A stretch of DNA of 64,000 bases from the NCBI GenBank assembly GCA_030278955.1, contig JAOANR010000003.1:18437050-18501049 (forward strand). Reading direction: 5' to 3'. The notes beneath the pieces are model-generated. The model was not told where the DNA came from. It searched no databases and saw only the letters and a program-made list of their open reading frames with translations. The position numbers and the translations under genes are program-made. The stretch comes from Hygrophila difformis. Its lineage: Eukaryota > Streptophyta > Magnoliopsida > Lamiales > Acanthaceae. The stretch's first letter is position 1; each line of letters opens with the position of its first letter. This document shows positions 1 to 10,860 of the stretch, one piece after another.

Positions 1-138
1 CTCTGATATTATGATTCATTGGCTTCCTGGTTACTTGGCTACGTGTTATTGATCTTAAATTGATTGGCCAACAGTTTAAGAGAGGTAACACGGCCGTGAC
101 GTCACAGAAATTTGGTTTTAAATTTTTGGGGCGTTACA
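1..138 (+). repeat. 5' LTR, 3' end only, of the Ty3/gypsy element
   Basis: The LTR ends in GCGTTACA at 131-138 and is followed after two bases by a primer-binding site. The matching 3' LTR starts TGTAACACCCC at 4068, so the ends are the usual short inverted repeat TGTAAC/GTTACA. The window begins inside this LTR, so its length here is not known. Confidence 0.8.
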
Positions 139-140
139 TT

Positions 141-153
141 TGGTATCAGAGCC
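141..153 (+). promoter_or_regulatory. primer-binding site for initiator tRNA-Met
   Basis: TGGTATCAGAGCC is the standard plant LTR-retrotransposon primer-binding site, complementary to the 3' end of initiator tRNA-Met. It lies two bases after the LTR end. The leader from 154 to 438 holds no gene. Confidence 0.9.
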
Positions 154-438
154 ATGTCTGCTCGTATGTGCTTAGAATTCTAACACAAGCATGTGGTGAG
201 ATGTGTGGGGGAAAGCATATAGTGTAGGAATTGCATCTAACTCTGCTTATATTCTTGTAGATTGCATTGTTTTTGGTTATCTGCGTGCCCTATAGGGGTG
301 GATTGTGGTTTGTGAATCAAACCAGGATCAATCCTTGGGGATATTCCGGGAGATCTATACTTAATAATCGATGTTCGGTAAAGAATTATTCTTATTTACC
401 GAGTGTTACTGAATATCTCGTTACGTTACGAACATAGG

Positions 439-1653
439 ATGCCGCCGCGCCGGGATGGAGAGCCCAGGAGGAGGGGAAGGCCTCGTAGAAATCCGGGGCC
501 AGCTTTTGGGGGTCATGGACAGTACCATGAGAATGGTGGATTTGGCAATGATCACGTGGAAGATGTTCCAATTGAGGAACATGTAGAGGTGGAGGATGAC
601 TTGAACTATGAGGACGAACCAGTGCCTCCACCACCACCGCCACCTGTACAGATGCCCATTGACCCTCAGTTTATGCAATATATGTTTAGTGCTATGTATG
701 GGATGTATCAGGGGCAGGCGAATCAACCTGCACAACCACCACCCAGACCCGTGGATTACGTGCATCTAGCAAGGCATTATCAACCGCCGGTCTTTAGTGG
801 AGGAGTAGACCCGGTTGCTCTGACGGTTTGGATTTATCATGTGGAGGAGATCTTCGAGAATATAGACTGCCCAGAGAATTGGAAGGTCAGGGTGGGACGG
901 CAGTATCTTACTGGACCAGCTCTCCATTGGTGGAGGTCGCGTAAGAGTGAGCTTATGGCGAGACCCAACTTCTCATGGGAAGTCTTCTGTCATGCTTTGA
1001 GATCCCACTTTTTCACTACACAGATGATGAATGTTAAAAAGAGGGAATTTCTCAACCTAGAGCAAGCAGGAAATATGACAGTGTCTGAATACTATGGTCG
1101 TTTTGTGGAACTCATGTCATACGTACCAATGCTAGTTGCTAATGAGGAAGATAAGGTTTCGAAGTTTGTGGATGGATTGAAGGCTGAGATCCGGACTGGG
1201 TTTAGCAACCAACACGCCTGCTTAGCTTCAGCATATGATCAGGCTTTATGCATTGAAAGAGCTCGTGCTTATATGCAGCGCGTGAGGGCCGCTCGTCGCA
1301 GGGAGTCAGGGGTGCCGATTAGACCCCATCATAGGCAGACGAGGCCGAGAAGCGGTGGAGAGACCTCTAGACCTCGAACTTATGCACCGCCACCGTATAG
1401 AAGCGGACCCCACTGCTGGAATTGCGGACAGCAAGGACATTTGAGGTCACAGTGCCCACAGTTGGTAGGTCGAGTAGGAGGATCTACTTCAGATGCTTCT
1501 GGTGGGAATGCGTCGCGTGGACGAGGTGCAGACAGAGGTCGTGGACCACAGAGGGGCCGTGGGGGCCGCCTCAATGTGATTGAGCGGGCTGAGCTAGATG
1601 GACGAGATGATGTCATGACTGGTAAGTTGCCCATTGTTCAATTTCAATCTTGA
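439..1653 (+). CDS. Ty3/gypsy Gag protein
   Basis: Structural capsid protein of the retroelement. The N-terminus is basic and proline rich. The central part (roughly residues 110-280) is the retrotransposon gag domain, followed by an arginine-rich stretch and one CCHC zinc knuckle (C-WNC-GQQGH-LRSQC) near residue 325, then a Gly/Arg-rich tail. An upstream in-frame ATG lies at 403, but the ATG at 439, which opens a basic MPPRR stretch, looks like the usual start for this clade. The frame closes with TGA at 1651-1653. In intact relatives Gag and Pol are usually one frame, so this stop may be a mutation. It is part of a defective element. Confidence 0.85.
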   Translation: MPPRRDGEPRRRGRPRRNPGPAFGGHGQYHENGGFGNDHVEDVPIEEHVEVEDDLNYEDEPVPPPPPPPVQMPIDPQFMQYMFSAMYGMYQGQANQPAQPPPRPVDYVHLARHYQPPVFSGGVDPVALTVWIYHVEEIFENIDCPENWKVRVGRQYLTGPALHWWRSRKSELMARPNFSWEVFCHALRSHFFTTQMMNVKKREFLNLEQAGNMTVSEYYGRFVELMSYVPMLVANEEDKVSKFVDGLKAEIRTGFSNQHACLASAYDQALCIERARAYMQRVRAARRRESGVPIRPHHRQTRPRSGGETSRPRTYAPPPYRSGPHCWNCGQQGHLRSQCPQLVGRVGGSTSDASGGNASRGRGADRGRGPQRGRGGRLNVIERAELDGRDDVMTGKLPIVQFQS

Positions 1654-1675
1654 TCGACTTAACCATCTGTAACAA

Positions 1676-2030
1676 GTGCCCCAGGTAGTGCCTTATGTTA
1701 TTAAATGCGTAGGTACTATACTAGTTGATAATGTGCCTGCTTATGCCTTATATGATTCTGGTGCATCATGCTCGTTTATATCATCGGAATTCGTAACTAA
1801 TAATGATATGGGACCACTGGAGGCTTATCAACTCCCTGTTAGCTACCTTCGGGAGACCTCATACGGAGCCAGTGGATTAAACCCGATGCACAGATAATCA
1901 TCAAAGAGTGAGAGTTCAGAGCGAATCTAGTGGTGCTAGATTTGGCCGATTTTGACGTGATTTTGGGAATGGATTGGCTGTCTAAGTACCAAACCAGATT
2001 AGACTGCGGGATACCAAGGATTTCCTTTAC
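1676..2030 (+). pseudogene. Ty3/gypsy aspartic protease remnant
   Basis: The retroviral-type aspartic protease is seen from the active-site motif DSGAS around 1756-1770. The frame stops at 1895-1897. A continuation in another frame reads VLDLADFDVILGMDWLSKY, the conserved end of the protease domain, up to about 2010. So the protease carries at least one frameshift. Directly after it the sequence jumps to RNase H, with no reverse transcriptase in between. Confidence 0.8.
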
Positions 2031-2039
2031 CGAAGAAGA

Positions 2040-4007
2040 AGGTGACAGAGGCTCCGGCCTTAGTGTTACCTGATGAATCGGGGGAATATGAGGTAGACAC
2101 AGATGCATATTATCGAGGACTTGGGTGTGTGCTTATGTAGTATGGCAAGGTGATTGCGTATGCATCTAGGCAATTAAAGCCTCACGAGCTGAATTACCCG
2201 ACTCACGACCTGGAGATGGCAGCGGTCGTGCATGCATTAAAAATTTGGAGGCATTATCTTTACGGAGCCAAGTGTCAAATCTATTCGGATCATAAGAACC
2301 TTAAATGTCTCTACACTGCAGATAAGATGAGCGGTAGGCAAAGAAGGTGGTTAGAGTTTTTGCAGGACTACGACACGAGTATCCAGTACATAGAAGGGAA
2401 AGCCAACCGGGTGGCGGATGCACTAAGTAGTAAAGGACATGTACTGAATTCAATTACTCTCCCTTGGAAGTTGAGGCAAGAGTTAGACAAGGAAGGTGTT
2501 GTGGTTCTTCCTTACGACACGATAGCGAGGTTGAATGCTATGACGGTGGTGCCATCATTACTCGAGGAGCTCAGACTAAGTCAAGCTGTAAGTCAAGAGA
2601 TGATGCATTTGAAAGCTCAGATTCGTAAGGGTAAAGCGGAAGGCTTTGTGATTGATAGCAAGGATATGATCAAGTTTGGGGATCGTTGGTGTGTGCCTCC
2701 GAAAGATCAGGCGCTGAAAGGAAAAATTATGGAGGAAGCACATTGCACACCTTACTCCGTACATCCGGGAGCAGTAAAGATGTACAAGAATTTGAGGCAA
2801 AACTATTGGTGGAAAGGCATGAAGAAGGAAGTGGCAGAATTTGTGTCTAGGTGTTCCACTTGCCAGAAGGTGAAAGCCGAGCATATGAGACCTTCAGGCT
2901 TATTACAACCTTTGGATGTTCCTACTTGGAAATGGGAGTCCATTGCTATGGACTTTGTCACCGGACTACCCAGGACACGGAGCAGTTTTGATACTATTTG
3001 GGTAGTTGTGGACCGACTAACCAAGAGTGCTGTGTTTATACCAATGAGATTGAACTGGAGCATGCAACAGTTGACTGGCGCTTACATCCAACATGTGGTT
3101 AGACGTTTTGGTATTCCTCGAGAAATCATTTCCGACAGAGATTCCAGATTCCTGTCAAGGTTCTGGAAGGAAGTGCAGACAGCCTTTGGGACACAGATCA
3201 GTATGAGTACTGCGTGGCACCCTCAGACTGATGGACAGACCGAAAGGACCATTAGAACCTTGGAGGATATGTTGAGGGCGTGTGTGATGGATTTTCAAGG
3301 ATCGTGGGAGGAACATCTACATTTGGTGGAGTTCTCCTACAACAATAGCTATCACGCGAGTATTCGTATGGCGCCTTTCGAGGCCTTATACGGAAGAAAG
3401 TGCAGGACACCCTTGTGTTGGAGTGATCCTTCAGAGCGAGTGGTGATGGGTCCTGAACTCATTGAACAGACCACTGAAGTGGTAAGAGTGGTCAGAGACA
3501 TAATGAAGGAAGCTCAGGATCGTCAGAAGAGTTATGCTGATTTGTCCAAGAGAGACATTGAATTCGAGATTGGAGATTGGGTACTTTTGAGAGTGTCACC
3601 CATGAAGGGCGTGAGACGATTTGGGAAGAAGGGGAAACTGAGTCCCAGATTTATAGGCCCCTATGGGATCACTAAGAAGATTGGGAAGGTCGCTTACCGG
3701 TTAGAATTGCCAACTGAGGTGGGAAAGGTGCACAACGTTTTCCACGTCTCTCAGTTGAGGAAGTTTATATCGGATCCTAACAAGGTTATACAACCGGAGG
3801 AGGTGGAGTTGGATGACAACCTAGAATACGAAGAATACCCCGTGGCGATTCTCGACCCTAAAAAAAAAAAAAAAGGTACTTCGTAAGAAGGTGATCAAAA
3901 TGGTGAAAGTACTTTGGTCGAGACATGGCGTAGAGGATGCCACTTGGGAGACAGAGGAAAGCATGGCTGGGCGTTATCCTGAATTGGATTTGACTCCAAT
4001 TCAGTGA
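2040..4007 (+). pseudogene. Ty3/gypsy pol fragment: RNase H, integrase, chromodomain
   Basis: Open from 2150 to 3886, with related but frame-broken sequence from about 2040. Order: RNase H ([21 protein letters not shown]), integrase zinc finger with H-H-C-C (SVHPGAVK to CSTCQK), integrase core with D (AMDFVTG), D (ISDRDSRF) and E ([10 protein letters not shown]), then the integrase C-terminal module. An A-run at 3861-3874 breaks the frame. Beyond it, the chromodomain-like tail (VKVLWSRHGVEDATWETEE, then RYPEL) is readable to a TGA at 4005-4007. The reverse transcriptase domain is missing, so the element cannot replicate on its own. The chromodomain and RNase H wording suggest the Tekay/Del group; that is a family-level inference. 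Confidence 0.85.
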
Positions 4008-4054
4008 AGTAATGACCTTAATCCATACTTTTTCATTCGAGGACGAATGATCCT

Positions 4055-4066
4055 AAGGGGGAGAGA
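4055..4066 (+). promoter_or_regulatory. polypurine tract of the Ty3/gypsy element
   Basis: AAGGGGGAGAGA directly precedes the 3' LTR start (TGTAACACC at 4068), the normal place for the plus-strand primer. Confidence 0.85.
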
Positions 4067-4067
4067 T

Positions 4068-6031
4068 TGTAACACCCCGATTTAATTAACTCATAATTAA
4101 TTTAATTTAGTTATGGTTAATTAACAAAAGACTTGGTATGTGGATTATTTTGTAGGGAATGAAGATTTAAGTGGGGGAATAAGTGAGTTCAACTCACTAG
4201 ATAATAAGAGTCAAGTGCTCAAACGGGTGCAATGTGGTCAAGACAAGTGGTGTAACTCTTTTAACCCACATTCCGACCCGAACCGAGACCCGTGACCCGA
4301 CCCGGATCCATTTTTGACTCTTCAAAATCTGATTTTGGGCATTAGGAAACCCATTTCTTCCTCATCATCTTACCATTCCCGTCACCTCTCTTGAAGGAGC
4401 TAGGGTTCATGCCCAAATTCTTCCAATCCTCAAGTTCTTGCTAAAATCACTTAGGAAATCCATCCTACAACTTGAGGTAAGTGTTTTTCATAGTTAATTA
4501 CATGTTTTGGTGGTGTTAGAAGTGTTTTTGGTGGGTGTTCTTGTTAGTGACGAAAATTGGGGATCTTTGCCAATTCTTGTAGTTGAAGCTTGGATTCTTG
4601 TTTGGAAGCTGAATTAGTGTTGGAGGAAGCTAAGGTTAGTACTTGAGACCATTTTGGTGTTGTTGATTTCAGTTTTTAAGCTTCAAATGGTTTCAAGATC
4701 AAGAAATCATGTTCTTGGATGAATTATGATGTTTGGAGCTTGATTCTTGCAATATAGGCTTGGAATTGTTGATTGGAAGCTTGCAGGTTGAGAAGAGGAG
4801 CTTGGGGACTCATCTACATACCAGGCAAGGGTAGAGATAGGCCTAAATGGGGGCATAATCGGTGGAATGGCCGGAAACCGCCATTTCCATCGTTTCTGTT
4901 GTGTCGGCGCGCAGTTGGGGCGCCCTTTAGCCAAACAGCGCGCGAGCAGCGCGTGATCGAACGTCACGACGAAGGAGTCCTGCGCGGGGTTGGCGCGGTT
5001 TTTGTGTAAAAACCGCGCCGGGTGCGCGCCACCCCCCCCTGCCCGCGCGGTTCGTTCGCTCGTTTTTCCGGTTCTTCGTCCTTCGTGTTTCCTTAGTTCT
5101 TCTTATGCTTCTAGCATGCCATAACCATCATTATGCTCACAATCTTTGAACTTAGTTGTGATTAGCGGTGATCTACTATGCCTTAGTTGAGATCGAGTCT
5201 TGTTTCGCTTCTACGTTGATGTGAGTGTTGGTGCCGATATGTGGGGCTTGGCACACCCTTGACACTTAACTCGTGGTGAGTTGTTTATTTTGTCATGACG
5301 CGTAATTTACGTATTGACATGTGTGGAATTGAATCTGATTATGTGTTGGTACCGATATGTGGGGCTTGGTACACCCTTGATACTTAACTCGCGATGAGTT
5401 GATAATGCCGATATGGGGGACTTGGCACACCCCGGAATATTTTAAAACTACTATTTTAAAGAGCCCGGATTATTTTTGTTAAAACTATTATTTTCAAGTA
5501 TTATTATTTTTAAAGTTATCATTTATAAACTAGTAGTATATTTCAAAGAGCCCAGATTATTTTAAAGCTATCTATTTTAAAGAATACTTCACTCGAGATG
5601 AGTGATTGAATTGAATTTGAATATCTGTGATGATATGTGAATATCTATGATGATATATTGAGACTGAAAAGGATTTATATCCTAGTCTGATTTTAAAGCT
5701 ATTTATTTTAAAGAAAATACTTCACTCGAGATGAGTGATTGAATTGAATTTGAATATCTGTGATGATATGTGAATATCTGTGATGATATGTGAATATCTG
5801 TGATGATATGTTGAGACTGGAAAGGATTTATATCCTAGTCTGTATTTGGCTAGAAAGGGGTCATGACCCTTAGCCTGACCCGCTTGCCGTAAGCCACGAT
5901 TTCAGCTGTTAGTGTCCGCGGCGGGGGCACTGTGGGTATGTCTCTCGACCATTAAGGGGTGTGGACCCTTATATGGGAGGGAATACCGACCATGGTACCT
6001 AGGTGCGCGCTAGACATGCTTATGTGTTGCA
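4068..6031 (+). repeat. 3' LTR of the Ty3/gypsy element, interrupted by the gap
   Basis: Starts TGTAACACCCCG and continues at least to the N run. It has no long gene. About 4880-5060 is a GC-rich block with many GCGC steps. Two sets of internal tandem repeats follow. One has a ~60-base unit with GATATGTGGGGCTTGG at about 5221-5290 and 5341-5402, plus a shorter third copy. The other is a ~100-base unit beginning CACTCGAGATGAGTG at about 5588 and 5721, containing repeated ATATCTGTGATGAT. The LTR end seen at 1-138 is not found after the gap, so it is either in the gap or lost. Confidence 0.75.
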
Positions 6032-6531
6032 NNNNNNNNNNNNNNNNNNNNNNNNNNNNNNNNNNNNNNNNNNNNNNNNNNNNNNNNNNNNNNNNNNNNN
6101 NNNNNNNNNNNNNNNNNNNNNNNNNNNNNNNNNNNNNNNNNNNNNNNNNNNNNNNNNNNNNNNNNNNNNNNNNNNNNNNNNNNNNNNNNNNNNNNNNNNN
6201 NNNNNNNNNNNNNNNNNNNNNNNNNNNNNNNNNNNNNNNNNNNNNNNNNNNNNNNNNNNNNNNNNNNNNNNNNNNNNNNNNNNNNNNNNNNNNNNNNNNN
6301 NNNNNNNNNNNNNNNNNNNNNNNNNNNNNNNNNNNNNNNNNNNNNNNNNNNNNNNNNNNNNNNNNNNNNNNNNNNNNNNNNNNNNNNNNNNNNNNNNNNN
6401 NNNNNNNNNNNNNNNNNNNNNNNNNNNNNNNNNNNNNNNNNNNNNNNNNNNNNNNNNNNNNNNNNNNNNNNNNNNNNNNNNNNNNNNNNNNNNNNNNNNN
6501 NNNNNNNNNNNNNNNNNNNNNNNNNNNNNNN
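6032..6531. other. assembly gap (500 N)
   Basis: Exactly 500 N, which looks like a fixed-size scaffold placeholder, so the true distance is unknown. Reading frames crossing it are meaningless. Confidence 0.98.
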
Positions 6532-7623
6532 TGGCCTCCAATTTTAGTACCGTTATGGTGGAATGGAGTTTGGCATCTGAAATCTGCCCTTGCTGCAACA
6601 TCAATATAAAGAAGTGTTCCCTTTTACTTTTAGTTGGAAGGATGCAAAAGACCCTTTAATGTTTTCCAGTTTCTAGGTTATTGAAAACTGGACAAAGGTC
6701 ATTCGGAATGAACGAGGTCCTAAAGGTGTTTTGCGTGTGTTTTCGCAGCTTCTCAATGGGTCATAACTTTTTCCTCATTCAGTACTATTTTCAAGAAAGC
6801 TGCGACTTACTAGACTTTAAAAGGGCATTCTTCTGAACCTTTTACTTTGATGTGTCGAGGATATATCAATGTCAACCTTTTTTGCAGCTTTTCCGTCCCT
6901 GCATGCTTGTCTTTATTTCTTGTTGCGCAAATGCAATGTCTTATCGATTAAACAAGTGTGGTTTATATTTTGACGCGTTCAATATATTATGTAAATATGA
7001 TCTGTTGTAAATATGGTGTTGCTGATTTTCCTTGCTGTTGCTTTGCACTGAATCATAGTTAGAGATTATGGGTATGGTTCTGAGTTATAGTGATGCAGAA
7101 CAGATTAGACAATGGGTTTATTCGCTATCAATTTCCTCATACGCCTCGATCTGCCAGGGTAATCAATAATCATCACATCTGGACTTGAACTCATTTTTTT
7201 TTTTTATCGCCATTGTATTTCTCATTCTTAATCTTAACTTGGCTTCTTTATCTGTTTTAGAGGAGGTGTTTATTCAAGAGAAAAACAGATGCCAACCAAA
7301 TGCGCGCATTCAACTTGTTGCCAACCGTTGTTGGGAAGTTGCTGTTGGATTGGGAGAGTTGTCCACCGTCTAGAAATATATCTAATGGATTGATAAATGT
7401 ATCATTTACTTCGAATTCCTATATGGCTTGTTCATGACAGGTTAATTATATTCTCTTTTGAGAAAGAAATTTCATATAGTTGTGACTTCACCTATACATC
7501 CAATTGAAGGAACATAAATCTACTGACACTCACTCCACACAAAAAAATCATCAATTCAAACATTTTTTATATTTCTACATCACACCTGCCAACTGCATAA
7601 CAATGAAATTATATAGACCGTCC
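6532..7623 (+). other. unidentified gene-like fragments upstream of a Helitron end
   Basis: No complete gene is visible. Short coding-like stretches can be read, for example VIENWTKVIRNERGPKGVLR after a possible acceptor near 6678. Another short frame (7185-7373) ends in a stop. I do not recognise the protein. Since the block lies just upstream of a Helitron 3' terminus, the fragments may be captured host exons carried by that Helitron. Its 5' end would then be in the gap or in this block. Confidence 0.35.
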
Positions 7624-7656
7624 CGCGCGGCGTAGCGCGCGAGATGCGAGTTCTAG
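7624..7656 (+). mobile_element. Helitron 3' terminus
   Basis: A GC-only hairpin (six-base CGCGCG stem at 7624-7629 pairing with 7636-7641) is followed 11 bases later by CTAG at 7653-7656 and then T. Helitrons end in a short hairpin plus CTRR and insert between A and T, so the match is good. I did not find the partner 5' TC end. Confidence 0.65.
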
Positions 7657-7795
7657 TATATATATATTTCAGGAACACGTACATATGCATACATTGCATG
7701 CCATAAGACATAATTAAACCATAAACCCACATAAATAGAAAGATATACAAGGTAATTAAAGGTTAACTAAGTCCAACAATGGATGAGCAGAAGGC

Positions 7796-8913
7796 TCAAT
7801 GAACTCCACGGTAAGCCTTGAGAGCGTCGGGCGAACTCTGTCCGGCTTTAGAATAGTAAAAATCAAGAAACTCGACATGATCATGGGGCTTGAAAAGCAA
7901 AGGGTGCTCCTCGTCCACCATCTCCTCTAGGGCCTTGATCATGTACCCTGATTTCGGAATCAAAAATAATCCAATCGAGTACCGTGCTTCGTCACCTCTC
8001 ATCATCACCCTATGAAAAGGAGCATGTAGCCTTCCATTTGTCCATGCCTGCATAACTATTACCATACTTAGATTTTGTTTCTTCTTTAAAACATTCTGTG
8101 ATATATAATTTCTTTGTAAATAATTAAGGGGACGAAAACAGCAATATACTCTGTTTTTAGTGTTATGATAACAATGAATGAATTTGTTGGAGGATCCGCA
8201 GGGATCCACTGCCCTTCTTTTGTCAGCAATTCTAGTCCCTTTACATTGCTGGTATGTAATATCGTGACAACATTTTTATCGGTGTGGGAAGTCAGCCCGA
8301 GTTTAGTCTCGTAGCTTTGTGGCTCATCATACTTTTGAAGTCGAGCAAGATAATGGGTGGAGTTCATGCAATCGTCCATGTACTTGTGTAGTTCGAGGAA
8401 CTCCACGATCATTCTCCTCACAATCTTGTCCAATTCCGACAGTTTCTCACAGACTCTCCGTGCAATTAATAAATAACAAACAAATAAATCATTAATCACT
8501 AACTTATTCATATCTAAAAAGCAAATTAAAAGTTGATCAATTTTGCACACATATATACTCAGCTATACCTAAAGTTGGGATTGCCTTGGGGCCACATCAT
8601 GGCGGTAAAACTTCCGACGCTTCCTAAGGCGTGTGGATCCACGAGTCCCATGCTCTTGTACAAGGGTATATGGGGATATTGCCCAACATAGCCATGATAA
8701 GGCTTGTCGGACCTGTTGCGCAATTTTGTCTGTAGAGGGAGCTGGAAAAGCTCCTTGGTTGCATCCAGTATTGATTGTCGAAGATTGTCAAAGCAGTCGT
8801 ATTCTTGCAGGGCTTCCCAGACTTAGGTTTTAAGTGATTCCCGGGCTGCTGGATTCTCTGTTTTGAGGCCTGAGAAATCTATAAACTAGGAGCTTAATTG
8901 CGTCCGAACCCAG
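7796..8913 (-). pseudogene. 2-oxoglutarate/Fe(II) dioxygenase pseudogene (AOP-like)
   Basis: Three exons can be followed on the minus strand: 8913-8569, 8455-8173 and 8047-7796. Together they cover a plant 2-ODD of the AOP / deoxypodophyllotoxin-synthase-like type, normally about 310 residues. Visible motifs are PYHGYVGQYP and MWPQGNPNF in exon 1, the iron ligands H-T-D (SHTDKN) in exon 2, and in exon 3 the third ligand His (HAPFHRV), the RYSIG 2-oxoglutarate contact and EEHPLLFKP. The gene is broken. The expected start codon is CTG (8913-8911), one inserted T shifts the frame about 30 bases later, a TAA replaces a Gln codon in exon 1, and about seven residues are missing at the exon 2/3 junction. 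Substrate is unknown. Confidence 0.85.
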
Positions 8914-9706
8914 ATTGATTTTTTTTTTTCTATTGGAATGTTTGCAAACATACAATCGAAGAGTTATTTTATAGGCTAATCTGTATATAATTGTCCTTTT
9001 CTGACAAGCTTGTATTGAACATTGTCAATAAGCTTGTTTATATGAAGTATGGACGTGCATTTAACCCATCTATTCTTAATTTTCCAGGTTTTGAAAAGTA
9101 CTTGTGGTATATTGTAGTTTCAATTTCTGAGGGAGTATTGTTCGATTTGTTGATTATCTTAACGACAATACTTTCTGGGAGATATCATATTATATTGTAC
9201 CATGTCTTTCATTCCTTTGAAATATCAGTGATTGAGAGTTTTAAAAAAGGGGTGGGATCCGCAGTACCCTGTCAGGGATTGTAAAAAAGTTTTATACACC
9301 CACCGCTTAAAAGTTAACTTTTATGCCTGAAATGTCAAAAAAAAAAAACCTTCGATCGAAACCTTCGGTCGGACCGATCGAAAAATTAATAGCCGATCCA
9401 AAGCGGTAGCTGATTAACGTAATTAAACATAATTAAGAGATTCTGGTCGGCTATATTGGAGGTTCGATCGGTGTTAAAAAAAATGGCCGACCGAAGCTGG
9501 ATATGAACATTGAACTTCGATCATCCATTTTCTTTCGATCGGGCCTATCGAATTGTGAAATAGCCGATCGAAGCTCAATTATTGGTGGACAGCTGAGGAC
9601 AGCTCAATTATTGGTGGACAACTCAAATAATATATTTTGCATTTCAGATCTAGATTCACAGAACGAAACTTCATCTCTTCTTCGCTCCACTCCTTCTTCA
9701 AGTTCG
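8914..9706. other. non-genic stretch; outer end of the MULE outside the palindrome
   Basis: No gene seen. From about 9340 to 9600 the sequence is full of short inverted words around TTCGATCG and CGGTCGG. AGCTCAATTATTGGTGGACA occurs twice, near 9574 and 9601. This may be the true 5' terminal region of the MULE, present only on the left side; the right arm stops at 19658. I could not define a terminal inverted repeat or target duplication. Confidence 0.4.
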
Positions 9707-10770
9707 ATTTAGCTTTTATGCTTCTTGAAATTGCTAGTGTGGTTCGTTAAATTCTCGGATTCTGTGTCATTTTGGATAATTCGTAAGTTTCTAAGTTTCT
9801 ATTGCGTAAGTTATGGTCGAATTATTTTTATAATTAAGAAATGTTTATTTTTGTTTATGTTTTGAAATATACTTTAAAGATTTTGTTTTAAGAAGTGTAA
9901 ATACAATTTTGAACGGTGATATACTGAGCTCATAGATTTACCACTAATGTTAGTAAAGCTTTGTTTTTGCATTTTAATTAAATTTGTAGGTTAATTAATT
10001 TTAAATTTAGTAAATTAAACGGTGATTAATTTAGTTTGTAATTAATTTTAAATTGTTGTTATTTATACTTAGAAATGTTAAAGTAATTATAAGCATATTT
10101 CGTTATATTAAAATTTTGGGTATAATAAAATAACAAATGTATACAGTTATTGTTAGATTATTGTTATTAAAAGGTAATTTTGTGAATCAAATTATTGACA
10201 GGTGTATTATTTTAAACGGAACATGTCTTGGTTCGGTTCCAATGGCTTCAATTGGTTCGAGGGCGATTCCACCACTGGTAATAGAGATCCGGAAGACATG
10301 AACTGTAAGCTTTTCTATATGTCTTAATTTTGATTATTTGGGAAGTGCCATTACATGTTAATGAATATTAATACGTGTCGTCGTTACATGTTAAACGAAC
10401 AATTCCACTATCCATTCGTGCCCACAATCCAACCGGGAAGCTGGACAGAGGCGATATTCGGGCAACAACCGATGCATAATTTTTACAATTACCCGAACGT
10501 TGTTGCAAGCAACAGCGAGTTTTGGAACGGAGAGGAGAATGCGTACGATGCAATCAACATGGGAAATATACCCGGATATACGAGTGGGCATGCAGGATGG
10601 AGTAACATGTATGGAGGTGAATACGGGCAAGGGAATGCAGGGCAAGCAGAAAACATCCCACCTCCGGAGTCCACTGAAGGGGAGCGCATCGGAGAAGATG
10701 GCGCAGAAAAGGAGGATCAGGTAGAGGAGAGTGAAGAGGAAGAATGGCGATCTTCGATGGACCATGACAA

Positions 10771-10860
10771 TATTTGAGATGTCAAACCCAAAAAGGATTG
10801 TCATGCATAGCACAAAGAGACCTATTTGAGATGTCAAACCCAAAAAGGATTGTCATGCAT
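10771..10860 (+). repeat. 38-base direct repeat at the nested palindrome junction
   Basis: TATTTGAGATGTCAAACCC and the following 19 bases occur at 10771-10808 and again at 10823-10860, separated by 14 bases. The second copy lies inside the left arm of the nested palindrome, so its start was copied twice at the junction. Confidence 0.85.

Noticed and set aside
5221..5860. CRISPR-like array
   Set aside because: The repeats are direct LTR-internal tandem repeats with no unique spacers of equal length, and the genome is a plant's.
5959..6659. long open frames across the N run
   Set aside because: They consist almost only of unknown bases and have no biological meaning.
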